From the NCBI GenBank assembly GCA_021229015.1, contig CM037782.1, forward strand, positions 41,655,226-41,719,225: a stretch of 64,000 nucleotides of DNA, written 5' to 3'. The stretch's first letter is position 1. Every line of letters begins with the position of its first letter. Shown here in pieces: positions 10,174 to 21,582 of this stretch. Under the pieces are notes generated by a model that had not been told where the DNA came from, did no database searches, and saw nothing but the letters and a program-made list of their open reading frames with translations. The translations under genes and the position numbers were made by a program. Source of the DNA: Solen grandis (Eukaryota > Mollusca > Bivalvia > Adapedonta > Solenidae).

Positions 10174-11576
10174 GTATGGAATGTCCGAGGATTGGGAAAT
10201 AAACCTTTTGACACGGATTTTCTAAATGAATTTTCCAGTTATAATATATTGCTTTTAACAGAAACTTGGTGTGCTAAAAATATTTGGATGTCAGTATTAA
10301 GGGATTAAAACATTTTAATTGTCCAAGAGTTAAATATAATTCGAAAGCTAAGCGTAATAGCGGTGGAATTATTGTCTACTACAGAGAAAACTTAATAGAA
10401 AAAATACAGTTCGTTAAAATTGATAAGAAAGGAATAATCTAGTTTAAATTGTCAGGCAGTGAAATGGATTCAGGGCGGGATATATTAATGTGTCTTTGTT
10501 ACATATCACCTGAAAACTCACCTGTATATAAAAAACATTAGATCTGATTTATATGATTGTGACATGTTCAGTATTTTAAATGATGATATAATTTCATATA
10601 GTGATTCGGGAGATATATACTTAATGTGATTTCAATGGGAGAGTTAGAAAAAAAAAAGATTTTGTTGATAATTTGGGTCTAAAAACTTTTTTTGATGTTC
10701 CTGATTTTGATAATGTTATTTTATCAAATAGGTGTTCGTACGATAAACAGAACATATATTTTATTGACTTGTAAAAATTACATCGTCAAAATCAAAACAT
10801 GCACAGTACTAGTTAAGCATAATACCCTATATAATATAATATAGTTTCAATTATTAAAATAGAAATTATGTATGTCTTGCAAATAAGCACAACGTATGTC
10901 AAATGATCAAATTTAACATTGATATATTTGCTCTTATAACAAATGTATGTGTGTGTGTTTTGTTTTCATTAAATTGACCATATTATGACATATTTCAAAA
11001 ACCATGATATCCTTATAGTAATTGAACAAACAAACAAATGCGTTCGGAAATCGTTAGCTCAATTTATTTAAGGATAACAATATAAATATTGTTAATGGTA
11101 GATTGGAACCTGGACTTTTTACATGTTACACAACTAACCGTATTTGTAACGGTTCTAGTATTGTTGATTACTTGACAACGAGCTGATCAAACTTTAATAG
11201 GATATTTTCATTTACTGTTGGGCAGATAACTGCATTTTCTGATCATTCTCCATTGATGTTTTCTTTTTTATTTAAATCTGATTCGTCTGACGACGTTGAA
11301 AATTCTGCTGATACTTATGTTGATAAACTTGCTTGGGACAGAGACAAAAAGGGAAATTTAGTACATAATTTGAATAAAAATAAACACTTATTTGATAAAA
11401 TAGTAGACGACTCTGTAAATGATACGTGTAATACAAATGATAGTATTAATGCGTTATCTTGCCTTATTGCGGATATTTCTTATGAACAGTTCGGATATAA
11501 ATTGCGGGTCAAAAAAGATGATTTGAAATCTAAAACATTTAATGTGCCATGGTTCAATGAGGACTGTAAAAAGTAA
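10174..11576 (+). pseudogene. nLTR-A endonuclease and linker, broken
   Basis: nLTR-A resumes with VWNVRGLGNK and YNILLLTETW, the opening of an AP-type endonuclease. Later pieces are NSGGIIVYYRENL, CLCYISPENSP, a degraded catalytic loop near 10630 (CDFNGRV in place of GDFNARV), NIVNGRLEPGLFTC near 11090 and FSDHSPL near 11240. The linker to RT (11253-11576) reads KLAWDRDKKGNLVHNLN and VPWFNEDCKK. nLTR-C lies inside at 10749-11033. Several stops and indels make it nonfunctional. Alignment with nLTR-H gives the order. Confidence 0.8.
10749..11033 (-). mobile_element. nLTR-C: 5'-truncated LINE 3' UTR fragment
   Basis: The sequence begins AACAGAACATATATTTTATTGACTTG, nearly the same as the 3' end of nLTR-B at 5790-5820 (antisense), followed by TTACATCGTC. 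It interrupts the nLTR-A endonuclease between NRCSYD and the YGMQLL-equivalent segment. It carries no coding sequence. A short AAACA at both edges may be a target duplication but is ambiguous. Confidence 0.7.
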
Positions 11577-12864
11577 AAAAATTTTTAGTGAGGAAAATAA
11601 GAAATTAATGTTGAAACAAGTATGCTAAAGAAAAACGGAGATGTAAGTGTTTGTATAATATGAAGCAACGGGAGTATTTATCAAACATAAGTAATAAATG
11701 CCCAAAGAAATTTTGGAAATACATAAATAAAATAAAAATGCAACACAATAGTGGTCAAAATAATCTGAATGAAACTGAATTTGTCAATTACTTTGAAAAA
11801 TTATTCATACATGATAAAATAAATGGACATGATGATAATCAATATGATGAAAACGATATTAATATCGAGGTTTTGGATGCGCCTTTCAATGAGGAAGAAA
11901 TAATCAAAACAATATCATCAATGAAACGCAAAAAAGCGGAGGTTGTGATAACATCTCACCTGATTTTTTCATTGATGCAAAGCTTTTCATTGCTCCATAC
12001 TTGGTTAAAGTCTATAATAAAATATATCAGTCCGGAGAGTATCCCAATCTTTGGTCGAAAGCTATAATTGTTCCGATATTTAAACAAGGTGAAAAAACTT
12101 TGCCGAGCAATTATCGAGGTATATCTCTAATAAATTCTATGCCGAAGAAATAGGTTGAATAAATGGTGTGAAAACGAAAAGATTCTAAATGACAAGCAAT
12201 TTGGTTTTAGAGATGGTAGAAGCACAGTAGATTGTGTTTTTATCCTACATAGTATTATTCAAAACTGTTTAGCAAGAAATAAAGAATTATATTGTGCGTT
12301 TATCGACTACAAGTCCTGTTTTGACACAATATCGGTAGATGATTTGTGGTTGAAGCTCATACATGCGGGTATAAGTTGTAAATTTTTGAACATGTTAAAA
12401 TTATTACATTCTCATGTTTCTGCTTGTGTGAAATTGTCTCATAATGGTGATTTATCTGAATATTTCGATATTGCTATTGGCTGGAAGCAAGGGGAGCCCC
12501 TCTCTCCGATACTTTTTTATCCTGTTTGTGAATGATATTGTTGATTCTCTTGATATTAATAATTTGACAGAATATGACTTTAACCAATTGTCTATTTATC
12601 TGCTACTTTTCGCTGATGATATTGCGATTTTCACGACAGGTAAGTTTAGTCTTCAAGCTCAATTAGATGCTACTTATGCATGTTCAACACGTTGGAGTCT
12701 CACAATTAATGTCAGCAAAACTAAAATATGTATTTTTGAAAAAAGGAAACATAAGCATGATTTAAAATGGTTTATTAATAACGTTAAAATTGAAGAAGTA
12801 GGTTATGTCTTTTATCTTGGGGTGAAATTTGTGAAAACTGGTAATTTAAGGTTTGCTGTGAAAG
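11577..12864 (+). pseudogene. nLTR-A reverse transcriptase, 3'-truncated
   Basis: RT landmarks in order: CPKKFWKYINKIKMQ (11651-12067), NYRGISLINSM near 12110, KQFGFRDGRSTVDCVFILH and CAFIDYKSCFDTI (12155-12535, catalytic Asp in FIDY), GWKQGEPLSPILF, then after a frameshift near 12525 YLLLFADDIAIFTT (FADD about 12609-12620) and TKICIFEKRK. The frame ends at VFYLGVKFVKTGNLRFAVK, where the LTR starts at 12865. About 300 C-terminal residues present in nLTR-H are missing. Confidence 0.87.
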
Positions 12865-13074
12865 TGTCATAGGGTTGAAAATTAGTGTAGATGTATTTAG
12901 TAGTTGTAGTTTTATTTTCAGCTCTCTCAGTACTTTGATTTCGGACTCGATTTGACTGACCAATCATTGACCGACGGACTAATTCAAACTTACACAAATA
13001 CTAAACATACAACGTCATTTTGTTACGTGAATGGAAATATAAATATACTAAGAGAAATACTTTGTTTCTCTTAA
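12865..13074 (+). repeat. 5' LTR (210 bp)
   Basis: Starts TGTCATAGGG and ends TTTCTCTTAA. It differs from the 3' LTR at five positions out of 210 by direct comparison. An AAATATAAATATAC segment near 13035 could serve as a TATA box. Its left edge cuts nLTR-A coding sequence exactly. Confidence 0.88.
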
Positions 13075-13240
13075 GGTAATTATTATTTATTTATCATTTT
13101 TATTATTCCTTATATATTTTTATTATTACCTTTTGTAACTTAAATGGTGTAATTAACTAAATTGTTAATATTTAAAAAGTTTAAACTTTATTTATTTTAC
13201 ATCGATTACGAAAATTTTTTTCACAACTTAAATTAATCAC

Positions 13241-13406
13241 TCTCGATGGTATGTGGTCATTATTGTGGGAGGAAACCTGAGAGCCCGGAGAAAACCCACG
13301 TGTCTGGACGGGCGACCACTGTACCCTCTCACGTACGTGACCAGGAATCGAACCCGGGACGCATTGGTGAGAAGCGAGGCGCGTTACCACTACGCTATCC
13401 AGGCAC
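13241..13406 (-). mobile_element. tRNA-derived SINE
   Basis: Read on the minus strand, it opens with a tRNA-like head: A box TAGCGTAGTGGTAACGCG near 13390 and B box GGGTTCGATTCCT near 13350. A non-tRNA body with GGGTTTTCTCCGGGCTCTC and TTTCCTCCCACAATAATG follows. The head lacks a proper acceptor stem, and the body is attached, so it is a SINE and not a tRNA gene. It is inserted in the leader of the second gypsy element. Confidence 0.75.
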
Positions 13407-14959
13407 CCTGTTAATATTTGAAACTCAATCCGATGTACAACTACAATGTTTGATTGTATTATGTAATCATCATCGTGATTCTTGCTGAGTATTCTATGTC
13501 CAAACTAAAGTAAATATATTTAATATTTCATATACTGACATGCTAATATTTAATATGATTATATGCGATCTTTTATTTATGTCAGAAAATGTATCTATTT
13601 TTAGATAGTCGGATACTATTTAAGAGTTTCGTCCCTTTGCGGATGTGCTAAATATAAATATATAAAACTCAATCTCTTGTCGTTTGGCTTTCCCTTCTAC
13701 CACTTAGCCCGTCGACAATGGCGTCAAACGTAAAATGAACTTCTACTAGACTTCGATGTCAAAGGAATATTTATATTGTTTTTCGTGCACGTGCTGGTTA
13801 TGTGGTGATCGTCTTCACAACCATTGGCTATGGACTTGTTTTACCCGGGTTTTGTTTATTATGCTGCAGTTATGCTACTAAGGGCCCTCACCTCACCTCA
13901 TCACTTCATGGAACGGACCACTTCCCAAGGATTTTCATCGTTGGATGTGTAGTGACTGTTTTTTTCTATGTTTGGAGTGAACTTTCAGGACAAATAGAAA
14001 TATAAACTAGTTTGTGAATTTGTTTGGACATATTCTCGTTTCACGATGATGCGGTAAGATAAATTTTGAATTATTATTTGCATTATTTGATATAATGTTT
14101 ATGTAGATATACATTTGTCCTATATTTTTATATATATACATTTTTTTCTCCGTGAAGGTTTCTTAATTTTTGCTCAAATATTCATCAAGTCAGTATTTGA
14201 GTTGCTGTCAATATCTAGGACAAATACCACCAACACACTATCGCATAACACTGACTGAAACTTGCACGCGACTGACACCAAAACGACAACCCCCTGTTGC
14301 TTATTGTTTTGATAACTATAATATATATATTGTGTAGTGCAGTGTAGACATTGAATCAGTAGATTGCAGAGTAGTGTATATTTAGATTAGTTATGCAGTG
14401 ATTTGGTTGTAGTAGGTAGTAATACCCCAATCAACTGTTATTATTCATTATCTTAAACTTATCTTAAGATTCTGAAACCAGTAATATTATATCAATTTCG
14501 AGTTAAAATCTCCATTGATTCTTTTGATATTCTTTATCGTTACTACATGTAGACATATCAATTTTAAATTTACGTGCATATGTACCTATTTTCCTTTTGC
14601 TTTTGGTAATTAGCCTCCGATTTCAGACATTGTTTACATAATTTTCCAAAATTACCTCTAAAACTGATATTTCGATTTTGAGAGTTGATAAGCCTAAATG
14701 TTTTAGGGTGCAAAAAGTTGTTGTCTGGCCAACAACAACTATTTGCATACCTGCATTTGGATATATACCGTTTGCTATACCGTTTGCGTGCTAGTTGTAT
14801 TTGAAAGAATTATTTTTTTCTGCCTTTCAAACACAACTCCGATCGGAATTCGAGTGCGTTCCGACGACTTCGTTAAACTTCGTAACATACCGTTGTTCTG
14901 AAGTTAATATCCGCGTAATTGTTATATAACATCTACCTGTATTAACCTATGCTTTAAGC
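13407..14959. other. Noncoding leader of second gypsy element
   Basis: AT-rich, with no credible coding frame. A segment near 13620-13740 (rich in ATATAAATATATAAAACTC) looks promoter-like but unrelated to the LTRs. It might be untranslated leader or an older inserted element. Confidence 0.4.
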
Positions 14960-14960
14960 T

Positions 14961-15115
14961 GTCGTCACATTAGCTCAATTGGTAAAGGCGTTGGTTCAGC
15001 ATTGCACTCAGGATCGAGTCAAGGCTTGTAGTTCGGTCCGTGTGCGAGCCCAAAACTTTTTTCAGTGTTGGTACATTCAATAAAATATACCAAGCCTAGA
15101 TTTCAAAAAAAAAAT
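14961..15115 (+). mobile_element. tRNA-derived SINE, second type
   Basis: The tRNA-like head has an A box TAGCTCAATTGGTAAAGG (14971) and a weaker B box GTTCGGTCC with GTGCGAGCCC (about 15030-15051). It is followed by a short tail ending in an A-run near 15105-15115. Different from the SINEs at 13241 and 22632. Confidence 0.6.
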
Positions 15116-15250
15116 TTACTGGTACATTTCTTTATCGATATAAAATAATGTCACAGTAAAGAAATAAAAAAAAACACGAAAGGATATTGGGTTGTAAATA
15201 ATTTATTATCTGTACAGAAAATACATTAAAACTGTATGTGGCATACAGAG

Positions 15251-17154
15251 AAATGGAAGAGTATATATCAGAAAGGGAGTTGAGAAGAAAAAGAATTAAG
15301 AGAAATTCTTTATAAAGAGCAGTAACTGGAGGAAACAAAACGAAAGGAGCAGCAGTTACAGGAAAGGAGAATGGCGGAAAAAGATATGAATTCATAATTA
15401 AAAGAAATACAGGATCAAAGGGATAGACTACTGAGATTAAGGAGACAGGAAAAGGAAAGTAAGGATGATACTTTTATGACAATTGATGAGATAATGGATA
15501 CTGTCAGCGTCTGTCAGGAAAGAAAAGGGATGAGCAGTCAACAAGATAGACTGCAAAGTAAATCAACACATACGAGTGAAATTGAGGAATCAAACAGGCA
15601 GAAGAGTAGTATACAGGATGCGTTGCATAGGAAGTCTCCATTAAGCCTTGGAATAGATGAAATTGAGCAGGAAATGACGTGGCTGAAGGAGAAAGCAAAG
15701 GAATATGATGTTGACTTAGACGAATGGAAATACAGTACGTCACAAGGAATAAAGGACAAAATAGGAAAAAGAATTAAACCCGATTCACATTATGAATTGG
15801 AGTATGAAATAGGGTAACATAGAGACGAAGGACATACAGTGGGAGACATAAACGAAAAGTTAAAGGAGAAATTATCAATACTCAAAGAAGATGATGACGA
15901 GGAAAGAGCATTACAAGAGAAGATAAATTTAATGAAAAGCAAAGAGGCTGATCTTAAAATGGAATTGAGAAGGAAGAAGATGTTGAAGGATATAATGAAA
16001 ACAAAGCTGAGAAATAAAGAAGCCGAAGCTCAAAAAGAGAAGACAAATTGCAACAAGAGAGACTAAGGTTGTTAAAGGCACAGGAGAGTGAGTTAGAACG
16101 AAGTTTGTCTTCGATGAGAGATGAAATAGATTCTTTAGATACGGAAGACTTGAGACTAGATGTGGTGACAGATCAACATTTGACACCAATTAAGGCAACA
16201 GTTCCAAAGCTTATAGAAAAAGAAAGAGTTGGATCTAGCATGTATAAACCCATTGTTCCGAAGCTCACAGAAAATACATTTGAAGAGTGGAAGATGGAGA
16301 TAGAGTGCATGTTACAGTCGGGGCTATATGATAAGTATATATTAAGACCAGCTGTCAGGAATTCATTGACCGGTAAAACAAGGAAAATACTGTTAACTAT
16401 TAACCCCACAGCAACGACTGAGGACATAGTTAAGAAATTGGAAGGAGTTTATGGGAACATCAGATCAGGTGAATCTGTTGTGGCAGAATTTTATCAGTCT
16501 AAGCAGAAGAAAGATGAAACTGTGTCTGAATGGGCAGTAAGGCTTGAGGGACTTATCCAAATAACCACTGAGAAAGGTAAAATCCATTTAAGCCAGAAGG
16601 ACGAGATGTTAAAAACTAGATTTTGGAGGCATTTACACAATGAGGAATTGAAAAATGCAACGAGAGTTTGCTTCGAGACAGCAAGAGACTTTGGAGAACT
16701 ACAAAGAAAGATCCGAAGAGAGGAAGCAGAAATTAATATCTTAAAAGATGGCATTGAACAGTCAAAACATGTTAATGTGCAACAAACTGAAATTAGCAAC
16801 CAGATGAAGATTTTGAAGGAGTTAGCTGAAAAAATGCAGGCAATGGAATTAAAGTTAAATGAATTGTCTCAGAAGCAGTCCACATCAAGTAAAGGAAGAT
16901 ACGACCTAGACACAGTGTCTGAAAGATCGCCGAGACATGGAAACTCATGGAATGAGAGATGGAATCATCAGAATCAAGGATACAGTGGATACAGAGGGAT
17001 CAGAAAGGATCGAGGTGGTTACGGATTCAGAAGAGGGGATAGTAGAAGAAAGTTTAATAACTACTACCACAGATCAGTAGAAAGTCAGTCTGAGCTTGTA
17101 AGAGGGAATGCACAAAACAAGGATAGCAATGGGACGAAGAATAATTTAAACTAG
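15251..17154 (+). pseudogene. Gag of second gypsy element (PNMA-like capsid)
   Basis: The charged N-terminal region (15251-16066) is a long coiled coil interrupted by stops at about 15323, 15393 and 15815. A one-base shift near 16060 moves reading to the frame from 16048, open for 368 residues. Residues about 65-230 (PKLTENTFEEWKMEIECML, RKILLTINPTAT, FYQSKQKKDETVSEWAVRL, TRFWRHLHNEELKNATR) resemble the paraneoplastic Ma-type capsid fold found in this gypsy group. Residues about 280-345 are rich in Arg, Gly and Tyr (GYSGYRGIRKDRGGYGFRR) and would bind RNA; no CCHC zinc knuckle is seen. Protease follows in the -1 frame. Confidence 0.85.
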
Positions 17155-18031
17155 GAGATGCCTTGGTCGAGGGGCAAGAGCAGGGCAGAATTGAGGAAAG
17201 GAGCCCCAAAGAAGATTTCTTGGAAAGACTTGTTGGCCATTCAAATCAAGCCGAAGTAAAAGTGAATGGAGAAACAACAAAAGCGTTGATAGATAGTGGT
17301 TCAATGATTAGTACCATTTCAGAAATTTTTATAGGGATTTGAAAAATAGAACTGAATTAAAAAGCCTTGATGATTTTGAACTTGACATCACTGGAGCCAG
17401 TGGTTCAAATATCCCTTATTTGGGTTATATCGAGGCAACCCTAGAAACAGATCTTGTAGAGAAACCTGTATTTACACTGTTTTTGGTAGTTCCGGACAGA
17501 AAATACCATGATACGATACCCGTACTCATCGGTACGAATGTTATAAGAGAGATCAAACAGAACACTATGGAAGAAAAAGGTTTACCTGAAGTTTGGAATG
17601 CAGCATTTATGGTAATATCAGAAATGGGAATTGTAAATGCTACAAGAGATATTTTGCTACACCCAATGGAAGCAAGAACTGTAACTGGGATCATTCGGAA
17701 GAAACTTAATTTCGATAGTGCTGTGACTGAAGCTGTCGAGGAGGAAAATTTTCACAAAGCCTTTGTTTGTCCTCGGGTAGTATCAGGAAACACTGGTGGC
17801 AAAACGGCAAGAATACCTGTTAGATTATGCAATATATCAGCCAAAGTAATTAGAATAAGACCTAAAGACAGACTTTGTAAACTGCAGGAAGTATCTGTAC
17901 TCCATAGAATGGGCTTTAATGAGACAAATGCTTCGAATGAACATGAAAAGGAACATAAGAATGAGCAACATATACTTACCATATTAGAAGAATCCCGTCA
18001 GATAGATAATGAATCAGAAATGAAGAAGTAA
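17154..18031 (+). pseudogene. Retropepsin-like protease region of pol
   Basis: Starting at the gag stop in the -1 frame relative to gag, the sequence reads GDALVEGQEQGR and then LIDSGSMISTIS, the aspartic-protease DSG active site. A frameshift near 17330 moves the rest to the frame ending at 18031, which contains LGYIEATLET, FLVVPDRKYHDTIPVLIGTNVI and a linker with RPKDRLCKLQEV. The -1 overlap with gag matches the usual gypsy strategy of ribosomal frameshifting, but I cannot identify the slip site with certainty. Confidence 0.82.
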
Positions 18032-19100
18032 GAAGAATACTTACCGATTCAGCGATGTCTTTGAATCGTCAACCTGGAAAAGAAGAACAAACAGATGAAA
18101 TTGATTTCAAGAAGGAATACGGTGTTGATTTGGATTCATCAGATTTAACGGAAAGTCAGATAAAAAGAGTTCATGATTAAAAAAAAATGGAATAAGATAT
18201 TCCCAAAATTATCATGAAATTTAGGACATACGTCAGCAGTTAAGCACAAGATAAATCTTTCAAATGACCAACCATTTAAAGAGCCATATAGACGCATACC
18301 ACCAACAGTTTACAATGAAGTGCGAGAACATCTAAAGGAAATGAAAAGTATAGGAGCAATTCGTGATTCAAAAAGCCCTTGGTCTTCAAACGTAGTAGTC
18401 GCTAGGAAGAAGGATGGTTCAATTAGATCTTGTTTGGATTTTAGGAAGTTAAATTCAAGAACGATAAAGGACGCTTACGCTATATCTGTTGTCAGGAGCA
18501 AAATATTTTTCTAATCTTGACCTTAAATCAGGGTACTGGCAAGTTGAATAAGACGAGAAAGATAAACAGAAAACAGCATTTCAGGTTGGAGAGTTGGGTA
18601 TTTACGAATGCAACAGGATGCCGTTCGGATTATGCAATGCCCCGGCAACATTTCAACGACTCATGGAACGATGTATGGGAGATCTAAATTTGACCAAATG
18701 CCTCATCTATTTGGATGACATAATTATATATTCAGAAGACATAAAAACTCACTTGGAAAGACTTAACACCGTTTTCGAGAGATTAGCATCTTATAACCTT
18801 ACGATCAAACCTAGCAAGTGTGAATTTTTCAAGAAGACTACTTACCTAGGACACTTAGTATAAGAAGAAGGCATCCAAACGGACCCTGGGAAGACCGAAG
18901 TTTTTAGGACATAGCCTGTTCCAAAATCAGTTAAGGAGGTTCGAAAATTCCTAGGATTCGTGGGTTATTATAGGCGCTTTATAAAAGGATTTGCTTCCAT
19001 CGCTAGACCATTAAACGACCTTTTAATTGGCCACCCAGCAGAAAAGTCTCAACATCAGAAAGAAAAGAAACCATCAAAACGAGGACCTTTCAAGTGGTAG
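18032..19100 (+). pseudogene. Reverse transcriptase of second gypsy element
   Basis: The linker DFKKEYGVDLDSSDLTESQI (18102) leads into RT. Pieces are NDQPFKEPYRRIPP, IGAIRDSKSPWSSNVVVARK, SCLDFRKLNSRT, NLDLKSGYWQVE followed by a stop, YECNRMPFGLCNAPATFQ, and the intact catalytic YLDDIIIYSED (about 18709-18741). KPSKCEFFKKTTYLGHLV ends in another stop, then [19 protein letters not shown]. At least four stops or shifts interrupt it (near 18177, 18490, 18549, 18861). Confidence 0.88.
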
Positions 19101-19811
19101 GAACCACAGCAGCTTGCATTTGAGACACTGAAAGAGAAGATTACAAATCCACCAATCTTAGCCAATGCAAATTACAGTTTACCATTCCAAATGCATACAG
19201 ACGCTTCGTCTAAGGGTTTGGGAGCTGTTCTTTACCAACTCCAGGATGGTAAACAGCGCGTAGTTTCGTACGCTAGCAGATCGTTGAAGCCAAGTGAAAG
19301 GAATTACCCTGCACATAAACTCGAGTACTTAGCCCTCAAGTTGTATGGCGCTGTATTCGAGGTACTTACAGATAATAATCCCCTAACTTACGTCAATACG
19401 ACTGCTAAGCTTGATGCCACCGGACAACGTTGGATGGCAGGCTTGAGCAATTACAACTTTACCATCAGTTATAGATCAGGGAAGCAGAATGCAGACACCG
19501 ATGGTTTATCACGAAGACCCAACGATCAAAGTGAAACAGTTTTAGCAGCCATGGCTACTGTTGTCAACGCTTCTTTGGAACAGGCACCACTTGCATTTAC
19601 TGTAGTGGCGCCTGAATCACTGAAGGTAGTTGACTCACCGGAAGAAGTTCCTAATGACTTGTTAGCGTCACATGCTCTCAGTTCTAAGGATTGGAGGACC
19701 GCGCAGATGCAGGATCCAATCTTATCCCAGATACTTCAACTATGCACGATGGCACTAAGCCAACCGCTCAGCGGAACTGGGACAAAAGTACGTGTATTGA
19801 TAAGTACCTGA
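19101..19811 (+). pseudogene. RNase H of second gypsy element, internally deleted
   Basis: MHTDASSKGLGAVLYQ carries the first catalytic Asp. SYASRSLKPSERNYPAHKLEYLALKL carries the Glu, and EVLTDNNPLTYV the next Asp; QNADTDGLSRR ends the domain. Between LALKL and YGAVFEV about ten residues normally present (the W..TEKF.DYL segment) are missing, a small in-frame deletion. A frame change near 19800 separates it from integrase. Confidence 0.85.
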
Positions 19812-21107
19812 GAGAATGGGACAAGCTAGTTCTAAGGGATGGAGTGTTGTATCGTCACACTACTGGCACTGATCGACACTATCAGCTTCTCTTACCTGAA
19901 AAATTGAAGCATGATATTTTCCAGGTGCTCCATGACGACTTAGGTCATCAGGGAAGGGATAGAACAATATCTTTGTTTAGATCCCGATTCTTCTTTCCCG
20001 GCATGGATTCATTCGTACGAAACAAAGTAGCAAGTTGCTCAAGATGTATTCGCAGGAAGACTCATGGATCAACTGCTTCTTTGGTCAACATTACTTCCTC
20101 TTTTCCACTTGAAATCTTGTGTTTGGATTTCCTTAGTCTGGAGTGGTCGAAGGGATGCTTTGAGCATATCCTGGTGGACACAGACCATTTTACAAGGTAT
20201 GCGCAGGCTTTCCCTACGACCAATCAAACTGCTAAAACTACAACTAGGGTGTTATTCGAGAAGTTCATTGTTCACTATGAATTTCCTGCTAGAATTCATA
20301 GTGGCCAAGGAGCTAACTTCGAATCATCCCTTATCAAGGAATTATGCTAGCTTGTGGGAATAGTTAAGTCGCGAACCACTCCATACCATGCCATGGGAAA
20401 TGGTATGGTTGATTTTACCAGACGCTGCTTAAGATGCTGGGTACCCTTGATGAAGAAAAAAAAACCGACTGGAAATCCTATGTTGCCCCACTGGTCCATG
20501 CCTATAATGTTACGCCACACCCGAGTACTGGTTTCTCCCTTTATTTCCTTTTGTTTGGCAGGAAACCAAGGTTAGCCGTCGATGCTCTTCTTGGTCTGGA
20601 TGTTGATGACATTGCCACTAAGTCCAAGAACGAGTATGTAAGGAGGCTGAGAGAGAGATTGTGCGTAGCATACAAGAAGGCCCAGGACACTGCTCTCCGG
20701 ACAGCAAGTGCCAACAAAAAGACCTTTGACATTAAGGCTCGAGCTGCAGCTGTTAAGCCAGGAGATCTGGTACTGGTAAGGAATGTTACACTACGGGGAA
20801 AGCAAAAGATCGCGGACAGATGGGAGCAAGAACCCTACGTAGTAGTCGGCCAACCTTTTTTGGACCAGCCTGTGTTTGATGTTCGAATGAACACCCCAAG
20901 AGCCAAGAAGGACTCTGGACTACACTGAAATTTACTTTTGCCCCGTGGAGATTCTGTCGTGACTGATGACACTCCTCGCTACATCATTCCGCAGCGCAGA
21001 TGTCAGTCAGACGTTTCTGACATATCTTCGGAAGAAGAGCAGACATGTGTTCGTCCAAGAAGAAATACGCGACAGCCCGAGAGATTTGGATGTGTAGTAT
21101 CACAATG
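19812..21107 (+). pseudogene. Integrase of second gypsy element, active site mutated
   Basis: HDDLGHQGRDRTISL and CSRCIRRK form the HHCC zinc finger. The core keeps the first Asp (CLDFLSLE). The second reads HSGQGANFES where the family has HSDQG, losing the catalytic Asp. A stop follows at ELC, and the Glu-bearing helix (normally GNGMVERFN) reads GNGMVDFTRR, so the third residue is also lost. After a shift near 20430 the C-terminal part (YVAPLVHAYNVTPHPSTGFS, KPGDLVLVRNV) runs to 20928. A further stretch to the TGA near 21107 includes RRNTRQPERFG. Confidence 0.87.
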
Positions 21108-21570
21108 ATTGACTTTTAAATTTGTATGATCACTATTTTGTTGTGTTATCAGCTGTAATTGTTTTGTGAACAAAATAAAGTATTTGGATTTTCTTTCTCT
21201 GTACTGTCTTAAAATGATTCCCATGTCGTTGTTTGTAAGATTTTGATTCTTTTATTCTAAGTAATGAATTACTTATGGTCATATATATATATATATTTTA
21301 TATGGTTTATATTGATGGCTTTCGTTGAAAAGTTACTATGGTCAATATGTAGACACTTGTGGTGACCAAATTTATGATATGATAAATATAATTTGAATAT
21401 ATATTTTGACCTAGATGCCATATTGTATGGCTTCCAAATGGTTAAATGTCTCTAAATGGTTAAATGTCTCTAAGCTATTGTTATTGTAATTTCATTTGTG
21501 TGTGTGTGTGTGTATTTCTTTTTCTTTTATTATTGCAATATTTGTGGAATGTCGGGACGCCATATTTCAC
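21108..21570 (+). other. 3' noncoding part of second gypsy element
   Basis: AT-rich, with a run of AT repeats near 21282-21296 and a GT repeat near 21498-21512. No coding frame. Confidence 0.45.
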
Positions 21571-21582
21571 AAGGGGGGAATA
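21571..21582 (+). promoter_or_regulatory. Polypurine tract
   Basis: AAGGGGGGAATA sits immediately before TGTCATAGGG of the 3' LTR, the expected place and composition for the primer of plus-strand cDNA synthesis. Confidence 0.8.

Larger units (their letters stand above)
4654..12864 (+). mobile_element. nLTR-A: non-LTR retrotransposon (LINE), interrupted twice
   Basis: The element reads ORF1 (4654-5759), endonuclease (10174-11576) and reverse transcriptase (11577-12864). nLTR-B (5791-10166) sits between ORF1 and the endonuclease, and nLTR-C (about 10749-11033) sits inside the endonuclease; both are antisense. Removing them restores the order seen in nLTR-H, its closest relative here. The element stops abruptly at 12864, where the LTR of the second gypsy element begins, and no 3' part resumes after that element. 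A deletion therefore accompanied or followed the gypsy insertion. Confidence 0.85.

Noticed and set aside
13802..14005. 67-residue hydrophobic frame resembling a membrane protein
   Set aside because: Short and isolated within the gypsy leader, with no sign of selection; more likely chance in T-rich DNA.
15504..16799. Minus-strand frames opposite gag
   Set aside because: Shadows of the purine-rich coiled-coil gag sequence.
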